In this document: piece after piece, positions 6,924-13,958 of the stretch
How positions within the stretch are numbered: the stretch's first letter is position 1
Layout of the letters: every line of letters starts with the position of its first letter
Virus record (IMG/VR): IMGVR_UViG_3300048556_000557
Span: 1-26,261 of that record
Length of the DNA: 26,261 nt
Reading direction: 5' to 3' (one strand)
Origin: a virus
Notes under the pieces: model-generated
Seen by the model: only the letters and a program-made list of their open reading frames with translations
What the model was told of the DNA's origin: nothing
The model's database searches: none
Translations under genes and position numbers: made by a program

Positions 6924-7430
6924 ATGGAAATCCGCAACCGTTTAGATGGTGAATTGACTACCGTTAGTCAGTTCAAAGCAACACAACCGAATACTAGCTT
7001 CCCTAAGCAAATTACAGCTGACATCCTTAATAGTTATGGGTATGATCCTGTACTAAATGGTCCAGCAGCTACTGTCACTGCTCCTTATGGCGTCAGCATC
7101 CGTGATGGCGTTGAAGAGATTGATGGGCAATGGTTTACTAAGTTTATCGCTGGCCCGGTTTTCACTGACACAACCGATGACGACGGCAACGTAACGACAG
7201 CAGCCGACAATGAAATTGCGTACAAAGCACGTATTGATGCAGAGGCTGCTAAATCAGTTCGTGCAAAGCGTGACAAGCTCATTGCTGAAACCGACTGGGT
7301 TATTGTTATGGCAAAAGAGACTGGAACAAACATTCCATCTGCAGTAAAAACTTATAGACAAGCTCTTCGCGATCTGCCTAGTGCTGATGGTTTTCCACAT
7401 ACGATGACCTGGCCGGCACCACTGGAATAA
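6924..7430 (+). CDS. Tail-fibre assembly chaperone-like protein
   Basis: 168 residues. The C-terminal 60 or so (RAKRDKLIAETDWVIVMAKE, then YRQALRDLP and GFPHTMTWPAPLE) show the hallmark of the phage tail assembly chaperone family (Phage_tail_APC): R-x-x-RD-x-L-x-x-TDW ... W/Y-x-x-YRQALRDLP ... P-W-P. Proteins of this kind often follow fibre genes and help fold or attach them. The N-terminal 100 residues form a separate domain with a DGQWFTKF strand. The gene starts two bases after the scar, whose first codons copy its own start. ATG 6924 is supported by that duplication; no Shine-Dalgarno sequence is evident. Confidence 0.78.
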   Translation: MEIRNRLDGELTTVSQFKATQPNTSFPKQITADILNSYGYDPVLNGPAATVTAPYGVSIRDGVEEIDGQWFTKFIAGPVFTDTTDDDGNVTTAADNEIAYKARIDAEAAKSVRAKRDKLIAETDWVIVMAKETGTNIPSAVKTYRQALRDLPSADGFPHTMTWPAPLE

Positions 7431-7452
7431 TATATATAGCACAAGGCATTAA

Positions 7453-8115
7453 ATGGCCCTTGATTTTCCAACGCCAACAACAGTTGGTCAAATATTTACG
7501 CAAGGGTCATTAACGTATATTTGGGATGGAAACAAATGGGTTGGTCAAGCACCAGCAGCAGCAGTTCAAAGTAAAATTGAGAAAGGCAATACATCTGCTG
7601 AAGTTGTTGACACCGGCTCTGACGGCCAGTTTAAAGTAACAACTGAAGGTACTGAGCACCTACGAATCGACAGCTCGGGAAATGTTGGGATTGGAGATTC
7701 AAGTCCGTCAGGTAAGTTAGAAATCAGAGGGGCAAGCACAGTTGGCACAAATACAGGACATATCGTTTTATCTGGTGATAGTGCAACTGTTGGGCAAGGT
7801 CCACAAATTACATTTAGCGAGTCTGGCAGTGGGTCTTCTACAGCTGGTGCGTATATCGGACACGGCAGGGAAGGTTCAAACAGTATTGGATTTTTATCTT
7901 TTGGCACTCGCTCAAGCTCAGATGCGAATGTTGTACCAGCCGAGCGGATGCGAATCGTAAGTAATGGAAATGTGGGCATGGGTACCACTTCTCCATCATC
8001 AAAATTACAAGTTAGTGGCACGGTAACTGCCAACGCCTTCAGCGGTGATGGATCCGCCTTGACTAACTTACCTGCGGCTGGCGTTAGTTTAGGTTTGGCT
8101 ATCGCCCTAGGATAA
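7453..8115 (+). CDS. Tail fibre protein with GNVGIG-type repeats
   Basis: 220 residues. It starts with DFPTPTTVGQIFTQGSLTYI and WDGNKWVGQAPA, a short fibre attachment motif (P-x-x-x-G-x-x-x-...YxWDGxxWV) common in marine phages. It contains two copies of the motif RI-(D/V)-SSGNVGIG or NGNVGMG followed by SPSGKLEI or SPSSKLQV, with FSGDGSALTNLPA near the end. These repeats, typical of phage fibre and tailspike-type proteins, usually build a beta-helical or beta-prism trimer. There is no intramolecular chaperone or peptidase domain at the C-terminus, and the protein ends in a short hydrophobic segment (VSLGLAIALG). It probably contributes to host recognition. Confidence 0.8.
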   Translation: MALDFPTPTTVGQIFTQGSLTYIWDGNKWVGQAPAAAVQSKIEKGNTSAEVVDTGSDGQFKVTTEGTEHLRIDSSGNVGIGDSSPSGKLEIRGASTVGTNTGHIVLSGDSATVGQGPQITFSESGSGSSTAGAYIGHGREGSNSIGFLSFGTRSSSDANVVPAERMRIVSNGNVGMGTTSPSSKLQVSGTVTANAFSGDGSALTNLPAAGVSLGLAIALG

Positions 8116-8148
8116 TACTATGAAAACTATTACTTACAAACTAAACTA

Positions 8149-8487
8149 ATGGCTGAAACTTTTAACAACGCATCCGTCAAGCTAACGACGACAAATGCGA
8201 CAGATTTATATCAAGCACCAACTGGTGCGGCAACGGATCGGGCGATTGTGCTGAGTTGTTTGGTTGCCAACGTTGATGGCAATAACGCTGCTGAAATTAC
8301 AATCGCTTTAACAGATGGAAGCGATGCTGTTTTAAGCACTTTGGCTAGCACAATTGCTGTTCCTTCTGATGCGTCTATCGAAATTATTGCGAACAAAGTA
8401 ATTATGAAGCAATCGCAAAAGTTGCGGGCAACTGCTGGAACTGCGAACGACATTGAAATAACAGTTAGTGCATTGGAGATTACGTGA
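8149..8487 (+). CDS. Small beta-rich virion protein, tail-associated
   Basis: 112 residues with alternating hydrophobic pattern and the order AIVLSCLVANVDGNNAAEIT ... VPSDASIEIIANKVIMKQSQ ... LRATAGTANDIEITVSALEI. This matches, from memory, a common class of small phage structural proteins of about 110 residues that end in a VSxLEIT strand. Location among fibre genes suggests a tail or baseplate component. The start overlaps the end of a 9-codon frame (TAATG) and its TGA overlaps the next ATG (TGATG), so it is packed into the tail operon. Exact function unknown. Confidence 0.7.
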   Translation: MAETFNNASVKLTTTNATDLYQAPTGAATDRAIVLSCLVANVDGNNAAEITIALTDGSDAVLSTLASTIAVPSDASIEIIANKVIMKQSQKLRATAGTANDIEITVSALEIT

Positions 8488-9305
8488 TGGGAGAAGGTGG
8501 AATTATTGGAAAACAGAATCCTACAACGGTTGATTCTGCTTCAGGAGTGTGGCCACTAAATCAAGTTTTTCTGCGAAATACTGTTGGAGCTGAATGGCCT
8601 AGTTTTAATGCGCCTGATACTGTCAGCTATAACCTTCTAGGTGGTGGTGGTGCTGCTGCTACTGTTGCCTCTGGAAGCTACACAGGAGGTGGTGCTGGAG
8701 CTGCTTTGTTTCAGGGTACTTTTGCCCCAGCAGGCGGAACGACTTATACCGTGACAGTGGGCGCGGGGGCAAGCACTTCTGCCGACGGAGGAACAAGTTC
8801 AATTGTGGGTGTTGTGAATGCAGCCGGCGGCGGCTCAAGTTCTGCAAGAACAGGTGGAAGCAATACTAGTTTTACTGGCGGTTCTAGCACTTACAGTCTT
8901 GCTGCAGGTGGAGGCGCAGGTGCTAGTGAGAATGGCGGGCCAAATGTAAATACTTACTACGGTGGTGCAGGTGGTGATGGTGTGGCGGTGCCTTTGCACC
9001 CAACGGGCTTAACTGCTGGCGGTGGCGGCGGTGGCGCTGGGCTCTTTGATGTTGGACAGCCAGGGACTGGCGGCGGTGGGGCGCATGGCGGTGGTAGTGG
9101 CACTGTAAATACAGGCGGCGGCGGTACCGGCAACATTTCCAATAACAATCCAAATCAAGGCGGCAATGGAGGGTCTGGCCGCGTTATTTTGCGTTATGCA
9201 GACGGATTCCCTGCCGCGACAACAGTAACTGGAAACCCTACAGTTACAGTTTCAGGTGGATATAGGTACTACGATTTCACTAGCTCAGGGAGTATCATGT
9301 TCTAA
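8487..9305 (+). CDS. Glycine-rich tail adhesin-like protein
   Basis: 272 residues from ATG 8487; a GTG one codon earlier (8484) is in frame, but the ATG makes the TGATG junction with the previous gene. The N-terminal 40 residues are an attachment-type segment. Residues about 45-235 are extremely rich in Gly, with runs such as GGGGAAAT, AAGGGSSS, GGGGGGAG and TGGGGTGN, and then GSGRVILRY. This pattern is known from phage glycine-rich domains, and stacked glycine-rich helices form the tip adhesins of some T-even-like phages. The C-terminus (YRYYDFTSSGSIMF) is the usual ending of such proteins. A tip adhesin contacting the host surface is the likely role. Confidence 0.78.
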   Translation: MGEGGIIGKQNPTTVDSASGVWPLNQVFLRNTVGAEWPSFNAPDTVSYNLLGGGGAAATVASGSYTGGGAGAALFQGTFAPAGGTTYTVTVGAGASTSADGGTSSIVGVVNAAGGGSSSARTGGSNTSFTGGSSTYSLAAGGGAGASENGGPNVNTYYGGAGGDGVAVPLHPTGLTAGGGGGGAGLFDVGQPGTGGGGAHGGGSGTVNTGGGGTGNISNNNPNQGGNGGSGRVILRYADGFPAATTVTGNPTVTVSGGYRYYDFTSSGSIMF

Positions 9306-9676
9306 TGGCACATTTTGCATTGATTAAAAACAATATAGTTAAACAGGTTATTATCATTGATAATGCCAGTTTGATAAACACCGAGGGAAACGAGCAAGAG
9401 GCTTTAGGGGTTGCATTCTGCCATTCACTGTTTGGTGCGGGTGGTACCTGGATGCAAACTTCTTACAACGGCAACATACGCAAAAACTTTGCAGGGATTG
9501 GATACACATACGATTCAGCGCGTGATGCGTTTATCGCACCACAGCCTTATGCAAGCTGGGTATTGAACGAAACGACTTGCCGTTGGGAAGCACCTACGCC
9601 ATACCCAGATGATGGCAATGTGTATAGCTGGGACGAGTCAACGACTTCATGGGTTCAGGTTGAAGTGCCGGAATAG
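9305..9676 (+). CDS. Conserved cyanophage tail-region protein
   Basis: 123 residues, starting at an ATG that shares a base with the previous stop (TAATG). Segments MAHFALIKNNIVKQVIII, RKNFAGIGYTYDSARDAFI, PQPYASWVLNETTCRWEAP and YPDDGNVYSWDESTTSWVQV match strongly, from memory, a protein common in marine cyanophages (MAHFAxIxNxxV...RKNYAGIGYTYDxxRDAFIPPxPYxSWxLxExTCxWxAPxPxPxDG...YxWDExTxxWxEV). The aromatic repeats suggest a surface-exposed virion domain. It closes the run of fibre genes before the lysis region. The role is not established; tail or virion association is inferred from context. Confidence 0.8.
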   Translation: MAHFALIKNNIVKQVIIIDNASLINTEGNEQEALGVAFCHSLFGAGGTWMQTSYNGNIRKNFAGIGYTYDSARDAFIAPQPYASWVLNETTCRWEAPTPYPDDGNVYSWDESTTSWVQVEVPE

Positions 9677-9803
9677 ACCCATTAAGGATCAATTTTCTGA
9701 GGATGGACGTGCTCAGATGGGGCTAAATTAGTTTTAGTTATTGTTTTTAACATTATTTTAGGAAGCATTGTTAGATGATTTAATTTATTAAAACTGTGCA
9801 GTC

Positions 9804-9968
9804 ATGATTGCTCTTATCCGTCCAGTCTTGTTTACTTTCCTGCAATCTCCTAAGGTCAAACGATTAATTGTTGATCTTTTAAGGAAGTTAGCATCTACAA
9901 CAGATAATACTGTTGATGATACCGCTGTTGATTTTATCGAACGTGGTTTATTTGGTGCTAATCAGTAA
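9804..9968 (+). CDS. Small hypothetical protein before the lysis genes
   Basis: 54 residues starting MIALIRPVLFTFLQSPKVKR, then IVDLLRKLASTTDNTVDD and FIERGLFGANQ. The N-terminal 15 residues are hydrophobic with one Arg and the rest is an amphipathic helix pattern with an acidic middle. It could be a small membrane-associated protein, but the hydrophobic part is short for a transmembrane helix. Position directly upstream of a membrane plus coiled-coil protein and the cell-wall enzymes suggests a lysis-related role such as holin or holin partner. That is context only. A 127-base AT-rich spacer with a weak 6-bp inverted repeat (9696-9701 with 9712-9717) separates it from the tail genes. Confidence 0.65.
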   Translation: MIALIRPVLFTFLQSPKVKRLIVDLLRKLASTTDNTVDDTAVDFIERGLFGANQ

Positions 9969-10008
9969 CAGCTACGGCAGCCTAAATGGGTGAATCTAAC
10001 ACTTAAAA

Positions 10009-10284
10009 GTGATTGAGCTTATTGCTGCTGTTGCTGGCGGCCTTATCACGGTAAGTGGTATTGCCGCCGGATCTGCTATTAGAAAAAGTGGTGAAAGTCG
10101 CGATGTAATCGTAAAACTTTCTGCTGGGTTTGAAAATATTGGGCGTGAAATCCAAGCCTTGCGGCAAGACATGAAAGATGATCGACATGAGATCTATGGC
10201 CGTCTAAGCAATATTGAGCAACGCATCAGCTCTTTAGAAGCATTTAATAAAACAGGCTGCTACGACAAGCCAAGACAAGACTGA
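10009..10284 (+). CDS. Membrane-anchored coiled-coil protein, candidate holin or lysis accessory
   Basis: 91 residues from GTG 10009. Residues 3-25 (ELIAAVAGGLITVSGIAAGS) form one strongly hydrophobic small-residue-rich segment, followed by a basic RKSGESR stretch. Residues about 33-82 are helical with heptad-like hydrophobics (FENIGREIQALRQDMKDDRH, then YGRLSNIEQRISSLEAF), probably a coiled coil. The arrangement, a transmembrane helix next to a coiled coil and just before cell-wall hydrolases, resembles small phage lysis membrane proteins such as XhlA-type holin partners, with the segments in a different order. I infer a holin or lysis-regulating role. A tail-associated membrane protein is possible. 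Confidence 0.7.
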   Translation: MIELIAAVAGGLITVSGIAAGSAIRKSGESRDVIVKLSAGFENIGREIQALRQDMKDDRHEIYGRLSNIEQRISSLEAFNKTGCYDKPRQD

Positions 10285-10304
10285 CTCAAGTGTTAGTTTT
10301 AATT

Positions 10305-10313
10305 TGTTATAAT
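10305..10313 (+). promoter_or_regulatory. Extended -10 promoter for the lysis enzymes
   Basis: TGTTATAAT holds a perfect TATAAT (10308-10313) with the TG extension one base upstream, as read by host sigma-70-type RNA polymerase. No good -35 is seen, as is usual for extended -10 promoters. The expected start is near 10320, about 14 bases before the ATG at 10334. Confidence 0.6.
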
Positions 10314-10333
10314 AGATGTAAATTGATCTTACA

Positions 10334-10492
10334 ATGATATTTCTAGACAAGCAAGCAAAGCGGGACCGTTTAGATATTTGCAAAGCTTGTGAGCACTTTC
10401 AGCAAAAATATAGGCGTTGCAAGAAATGTGGATGCATCATGGAAGCAAAGGCTGGTTTATATCATGCAAGATGCCCTATAGGTAAGTGGTGA
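10334..10492 (+). CDS. Small zinc-binding protein (DUF6171-like)
   Basis: 52 residues starting MIFLDKQAKRDRLDICKACE. Cysteines form C16-x2-C19 and C29-x2-C32-G-C34, followed by MEAKAGLYHARCPIGKW with C47. The order C-x2-C ... C-x2-CGC-x-M-x-x-KA-x-L-x-x-x-CP-x-GKW matches the small DUF6171-type family found in many phages, often near tail or lysis genes. The cysteines probably bind zinc. Function is unknown. It is first in the unit driven by the extended -10 promoter, and its stop lies one base before the ATG of the glucosaminidase gene. Confidence 0.8.
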   Translation: MIFLDKQAKRDRLDICKACEHFQQKYRRCKKCGCIMEAKAGLYHARCPIGKW

Positions 10493-10493
10493 G

Positions 10494-10958
10494 ATGATTG
10501 CTACCTGCTGGCAGAGCATTGTTTTAATTGCAGCATTGGCTGGGGCTAAATACCCTAATCTTGTTAGCGCACAATGGGCTTTGGAGTCAGGATGGGGTCA
10601 AGAGACTTCAGGTGTGCATAATTATTTCGGGCAGAAAGGTGTTGGCACGGTAAAAATGACAAAGGAATGGATTGATGGCCAATATTTAGATGTAAAAGAT
10701 GAATTTAAAGATTACAAATCGCCTGAAGCGTCAGTACAGGATCTGGTAGATAAATGGCATAAAAATTATAGAGGATATAAAGGTGTTAATAATGCAAAAT
10801 CAAGAGAGGAAGCTGCTTTAATGCTTGGTAGACAAGGCTATGCTACTAGCCCAACATATTCGGATAAGTTAATAAAACTAATGAATAGGTATTCTGTCCC
10901 AGTGCCGTCCTTAAAACCGGGCAATGACAAGATTAGTCAACCTTATAGATGCAGCTAA
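10494..10958 (+). CDS. Endolysin: GH73-type N-acetylglucosaminidase
   Basis: 154 residues. PNLVSAQWALESGWGQETSG carries the catalytic-region motif of the FlgJ/GH73 glucosaminidase fold (A-Q-x-x-LESGWG), with Glu31 the expected general acid. NYFGQKG at 43-49 and the later EEAALMLGRQGYATSPTYSD, with a Y-A-T-x-x-x-Y-x-x-K-L pattern, are also typical. The enzyme would cleave glycan bonds in host peptidoglycan during lysis. There is no signal peptide, since the hydrophobic N-terminus is part of the enzyme fold, so export would need a holin. At about 150 residues it is a bare catalytic domain. Its last 35 bases overlap the following peptidase gene in another frame. Confidence 0.86.
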   Translation: MIATCWQSIVLIAALAGAKYPNLVSAQWALESGWGQETSGVHNYFGQKGVGTVKMTKEWIDGQYLDVKDEFKDYKSPEASVQDLVDKWHKNYRGYKGVNNAKSREEAALMLGRQGYATSPTYSDKLIKLMNRYSVPVPSLKPGNDKISQPYRCS

Positions 10959-11634
10959 ATACCATAGAGGCGAAGTCCATCAGAATGACGCCTGGTTGGC
11001 CTTAGATGATACTTTAACACAAGCGCAGCGAGAACTGTTTACAAGGCTCTACAGGCGCTCACAGGTGCGTCCTAGACGCAATACAACTGATTTTCCGCTA
11101 GATGTTGAATACTTTTACCAAAGGGATAGCTTGACCGGGCATGGAGAACGTTCTTGCCAGTCTTCAGCAATTGCAATGGCAATCGATTACATGTCTCCTG
11201 GATTTATTTACGATGATGATGAATATTTAAATACCGTTTTACAATTTGGCGATACTGTATCTCAACTAGCACATAAATCTGCTTTAGATAGCATTGGCAT
11301 TAAGAATCAATTTAGAATGAATGGAAAGGAATCAGACCTTTTAGACCTACTAATTCGTGGCTATCCTGTTCCGATTGGTGTACTGCATAAAGGCACTTAT
11401 AACAAGCCTTCTGGCGGCGGTCACTGGATCACGTTAATTGGGGTTGACGACGACAATTTTACGGTGCATGACCCATTTGGCAAAATGGATGTGATTAATG
11501 GAGGCTATAAGAAGGCAGGGCCGACGGATGGGAAGAATGTTCAATACAGCAAGGATCTTTTGATGTCAAGGTGGCTAATCACAAGCGATTGTGACGGCTG
11601 GTTATGGGACTTATCAATGAATCCGTTGAGGTAA
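10924..11634 (+). CDS. C39-type cysteine peptidase, putative second lysis enzyme
   Basis: 236 residues. After an N-terminal segment of about 55 residues, SCQSSAIAMAIDYM places a nucleophile-like Cys78 in a C-x-x-x-A-x-x-M helix. GGGHWITLIGVDDDNFTVHD supplies His167 and Asp183, followed by PFG. This Cys-His-Asp order is that of the Peptidase_C39-like family. In a lysis region it probably cuts peptide cross-links of the wall, complementing the glucosaminidase. Virion maturation cannot be excluded. ATG 10924 lies inside the 3' end of the glucosaminidase gene (35-base overlap). No signal peptide is visible. Confidence 0.78.
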   Translation: MTRLVNLIDAAKYHRGEVHQNDAWLALDDTLTQAQRELFTRLYRRSQVRPRRNTTDFPLDVEYFYQRDSLTGHGERSCQSSAIAMAIDYMSPGFIYDDDEYLNTVLQFGDTVSQLAHKSALDSIGIKNQFRMNGKESDLLDLLIRGYPVPIGVLHKGTYNKPSGGGHWITLIGVDDDNFTVHDPFGKMDVINGGYKKAGPTDGKNVQYSKDLLMSRWLITSDCDGWLWDLSMNPLR

Positions 11635-11635
11635 A

Positions 11636-11845
11636 ATGACACAGCAAATTATTCTAGATTTTCTTCCAGGCTATTACTGGGATGGCTTTACAGTCAAAAG
11701 TACTGGTTCTGCATTGCCTCCTACTCAGCACATAAGTCCTAAAAATGGCGAGTTACAATATTATGTCAAACCAATTGGCTGGGGTCATTCAGCCTATATT
11801 AGGCATAAAGGCTTACTTGAATATATTCAATCAGTAACTGATTAA
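11636..11845 (+). CDS. Small hypothetical protein after the peptidase
   Basis: 69 residues beginning MTQQIILDFLPGYYWDGFTV and ending HKGLLEYIQSVTD. It is rich in aromatic residues (Tyr, Trp), with no membrane segment or metal motif. The start lies one base after the peptidase stop, so it is the last gene of the rightward lysis operon. Its stop codon overlaps that of the oppositely oriented gene at 11842, so two transcripts converge here with no terminator between them. I do not recognise the family. Confidence 0.65.
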   Translation: MTQQIILDFLPGYYWDGFTVKSTGSALPPTQHISPKNGELQYYVKPIGWGHSAYIRHKGLLEYIQSVTD

Positions 11846-12222
11846 TCCTTAGCCATTTTAGAATCAGCCTGTTCAATTACTTCTAGCAAGTAGCGATGAA
11901 CTTCATCAACGTCCCAGTGATATTCGTTATGAAGAATGCTGCCAAAAGAGTTTAATTCAACTTCATGCTCTTCATTCCATCCGCCAACGTCGATTGCATT
12001 ATTTTTAATTTTATCAATAGAACTTACTACATCAAGCTCATCAATTAAATCTTGTTGCTCAAGAATAGATTTTAAATATTCTACACGACTTTTATCGATT
12101 AAAAAATAGATTGAATGAGAAGAGTATACAGTCATCAATGTAAGGTTTTCAGTAAAATTATTTATCTTTTGCATAAGCCAATTATTTATAGTAGCAAAGA
12201 AAATAAATAAAACTTCTTTCAT
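11842..12222 (-). CDS. Hypothetical protein, last gene of the leftward replication operon
   Basis: 126 residues on the minus strand. The start overlaps the helicase stop at 12222 (one shared base), so it is coupled to it. The N-terminal 16 residues (MKEVLFIFFATINNWL) are hydrophobic. The rest is soluble and acidic, with a VSSIDKIKNNAIDVGGWNEE segment and a helical C-terminus (YHWDVDEVHRYLLEVIEQAD). The N-terminus could be a short membrane anchor, or the real start may be an internal Met (residue 17 or 30). A role in replication is suggested only by being the third gene after initiator and helicase. Not recognised. Confidence 0.65.
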   Translation of the reverse strand: MKEVLFIFFATINNWLMQKINNFTENLTLMTVYSSHSIYFLIDKSRVEYLKSILEQQDLIDELDVVSSIDKIKNNAIDVGGWNEEHEVELNSFGSILHNEYHWDVDEVHRYLLEVIEQADSKMAKD

Positions 12223-13958
12223 TAGCCTAGCCCCTGACGTTCTTTGATAAGATCTTTAGTAGTGTCGCCTTCAACGAAAGAAGTTTCATATTGCATCCTT
12301 ACGATGCTCTTCTCAATGAAACCTTTAATACTATCAAGGACTTCTTTGCCTTCTTTCCACACGGCTTGCCGGCCTCTGACTTTAGAATGCCATACTTCTA
12401 AATCTTTATTAAGTTTATCTCCGTCTAACTTAACTTTACGAACAAGCCATGTTGCGTGTGAGACATGAGCTAAAGCATCTGTTCCTCGTATCTCATTTAA
12501 CTGTGGTTCTGGATTGGAATTTGTATCCATACCGATCCTGTTTAGTTGTGCCAAGGTAAATAGATCAATATCAAGCTCCTTTGCTGCTGTCATGAGCCTG
12601 TAGGCTCTATCTTCTAGCATTGCCGCCGGATTGTTAGTAGAAGCACCTTTATGCCTTGCAAGGGCATGAAAATGATCAATTACTACTGCGCGTAACTCAG
12701 GATGCTTCGCTTTCATTGATCGCATTGTATTAATGCAGGTTTCTACGTCTGCACCCCATGGAGACTCAACGAGAATTTTGCCTTGCTTTTCTTCGAGGAT
12801 CATGCTTGTTTGGGCTACAATCTCTGCGATTCTTTGTTGGTTTTGTGTTGCTCCAGGCAGTTCTAGCTCACCAACAGTCACATAGCCATAGTCGTCGCCG
12901 GCATTTCGCCACCAGCGATTACCAAAGAATTGACGACTAAGGTTTGCAATGATCCTTGCTTCTATCGACCTAGAGTCAAGTTCTGCTGAAACAAAGCCGA
13001 CGGTTAGTCCACCCTTGGCTAAGGACGCTGCAACTTGTACACCTAAGGCAGTTTTACCAACACCAGTTCGAGCACCAATGACGAGCAAGCGTCCTGCTCT
13101 TGGCATATTCGGTCTTGGTGGTGAAACTCCGCCATCAATATCAATATCAAAAGCATTGACGCCAGTGGAAACCGGACGGTCTTGTGATTCTGCTTTGATG
13201 ATGTAATCAGTCCAGTTAAGGCGGCCAGAACCTGGATCACCAATGATTGATTGGGTTAAATCAGTGACTTGGCCTTGGTTACCAATTGAGCCACTGAGCA
13301 TACTGATGCCATCCATTGTTCTCTGGTGGATGAATTCAAGTGCCTTTTCTAATTTCGGGTCTGTCTTAAGGGATTGGCCGGCGAGGTATATAGTTTCTTT
13401 GTAAAGCGATAACGCTCTTTTTTGCTTCAAGATATCAAGAGCAGTTGACCACTCTGTCGATTGATCGCCGTATGCATTCATCGTCTCTTCGGATGTTAAC
13501 TCTGATATTGTTGTGCAAAAATCAGAGAATAAAACATCACGGTTCGTGGGATTCATCTGCTCATAGCCAGTGATAAGACTATTTTTTGAAATTGTGCTAC
13601 CGGTGCGCTCACCGATGAACGTCATGTCAATCTCTTTGCCGATGGCACGGAAGCAAGGATTACTCCATAAGTGAGCAGGCAATTCTTGACCATGGCCAAC
13701 GCCAAAGGCAATACGAAATTTTGACCAAAGGTCTCTTGATATACCACTAGGTGAAATTAGAATCCGGCAAAGGATGATTGCTTCTTGGTCAGTTGTATCT
13801 TCTCTGTCGGCAATTGTTGTTGGCTGAAGCTTTTCAACTAATCGAGCAGTACCAACAGTAGTCTCAATAGCTTCTTTGTTGACTTCAATGATTTTGCCAT
13901 CTTCGATCTTTAACAAACCAAGATCAACGGCTTTTTGTACATAGAAAGGTAGTTCCAT
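12222..13958 (-). CDS. dnaB: DnaB-type replicative DNA helicase
   Basis: 578 residues from ATG 13958 on the minus strand. This start is preferred over the ATG at 13973 because GGGAGG lies at good spacing upstream and the ATG makes a TAATG junction with the initiator gene. The N-terminal 220 residues replace the usual DnaB N-domain and are not clearly recognisable. The RecA-type core has Walker A GARTGVGKT near residues 295-303, then FVSAELDSRSIEARI, a Walker B-like VVIDHFHAL near 425, LAQLNR near 470 and EIRGTDALAHVSHATWLVRK, the DnaB pattern around the nucleotide sensor and arginine finger. His follows the Walker B Asp where Tyr is usual. It unwinds the fork as a hexamer, presumably with the primase at 23541. 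Confidence 0.9.
   Translation of the reverse strand: MELPFYVQKAVDLGLLKIEDGKIIEVNKEAIETTVGTARLVEKLQPTTIADREDTTDQEAIILCRILISPSGISRDLWSKFRIAFGVGHGQELPAHLWSNPCFRAIGKEIDMTFIGERTGSTISKNSLITGYEQMNPTNRDVLFSDFCTTISELTSEETMNAYGDQSTEWSTALDILKQKRALSLYKETIYLAGQSLKTDPKLEKALEFIHQRTMDGISMLSGSIGNQGQVTDLTQSIIGDPGSGRLNWTDYIIKAESQDRPVSTGVNAFDIDIDGGVSPPRPNMPRAGRLLVIGARTGVGKTALGVQVAASLAKGGLTVGFVSAELDSRSIEARIIANLSRQFFGNRWWRNAGDDYGYVTVGELELPGATQNQQRIAEIVAQTSMILEEKQGKILVESPWGADVETCINTMRSMKAKHPELRAVVIDHFHALARHKGASTNNPAAMLEDRAYRLMTAAKELDIDLFTLAQLNRIGMDTNSNPEPQLNEIRGTDALAHVSHATWLVRKVKLDGDKLNKDLEVWHSKVRGRQAVWKEGKEVLDSIKGFIEKSIVRMQYETSFVEGDTTKDLIKERQGLG

Noticed and set aside
8120-8149. Nine-residue frame MKTITYKLN
   Set aside because: Too short to support; its stop overlaps the next ATG, so it may be a scar or chance.
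1841-9676. Diversity-generating retroelement acting on fibre genes
   Set aside because: No reverse transcriptase or template repeat was seen in the window, and the fibre genes lack an obvious variable repeat.
9696-9717. Terminator after the tail genes
   Set aside because: The inverted repeat has only six pairs with a ten-base loop and no T run afterwards.
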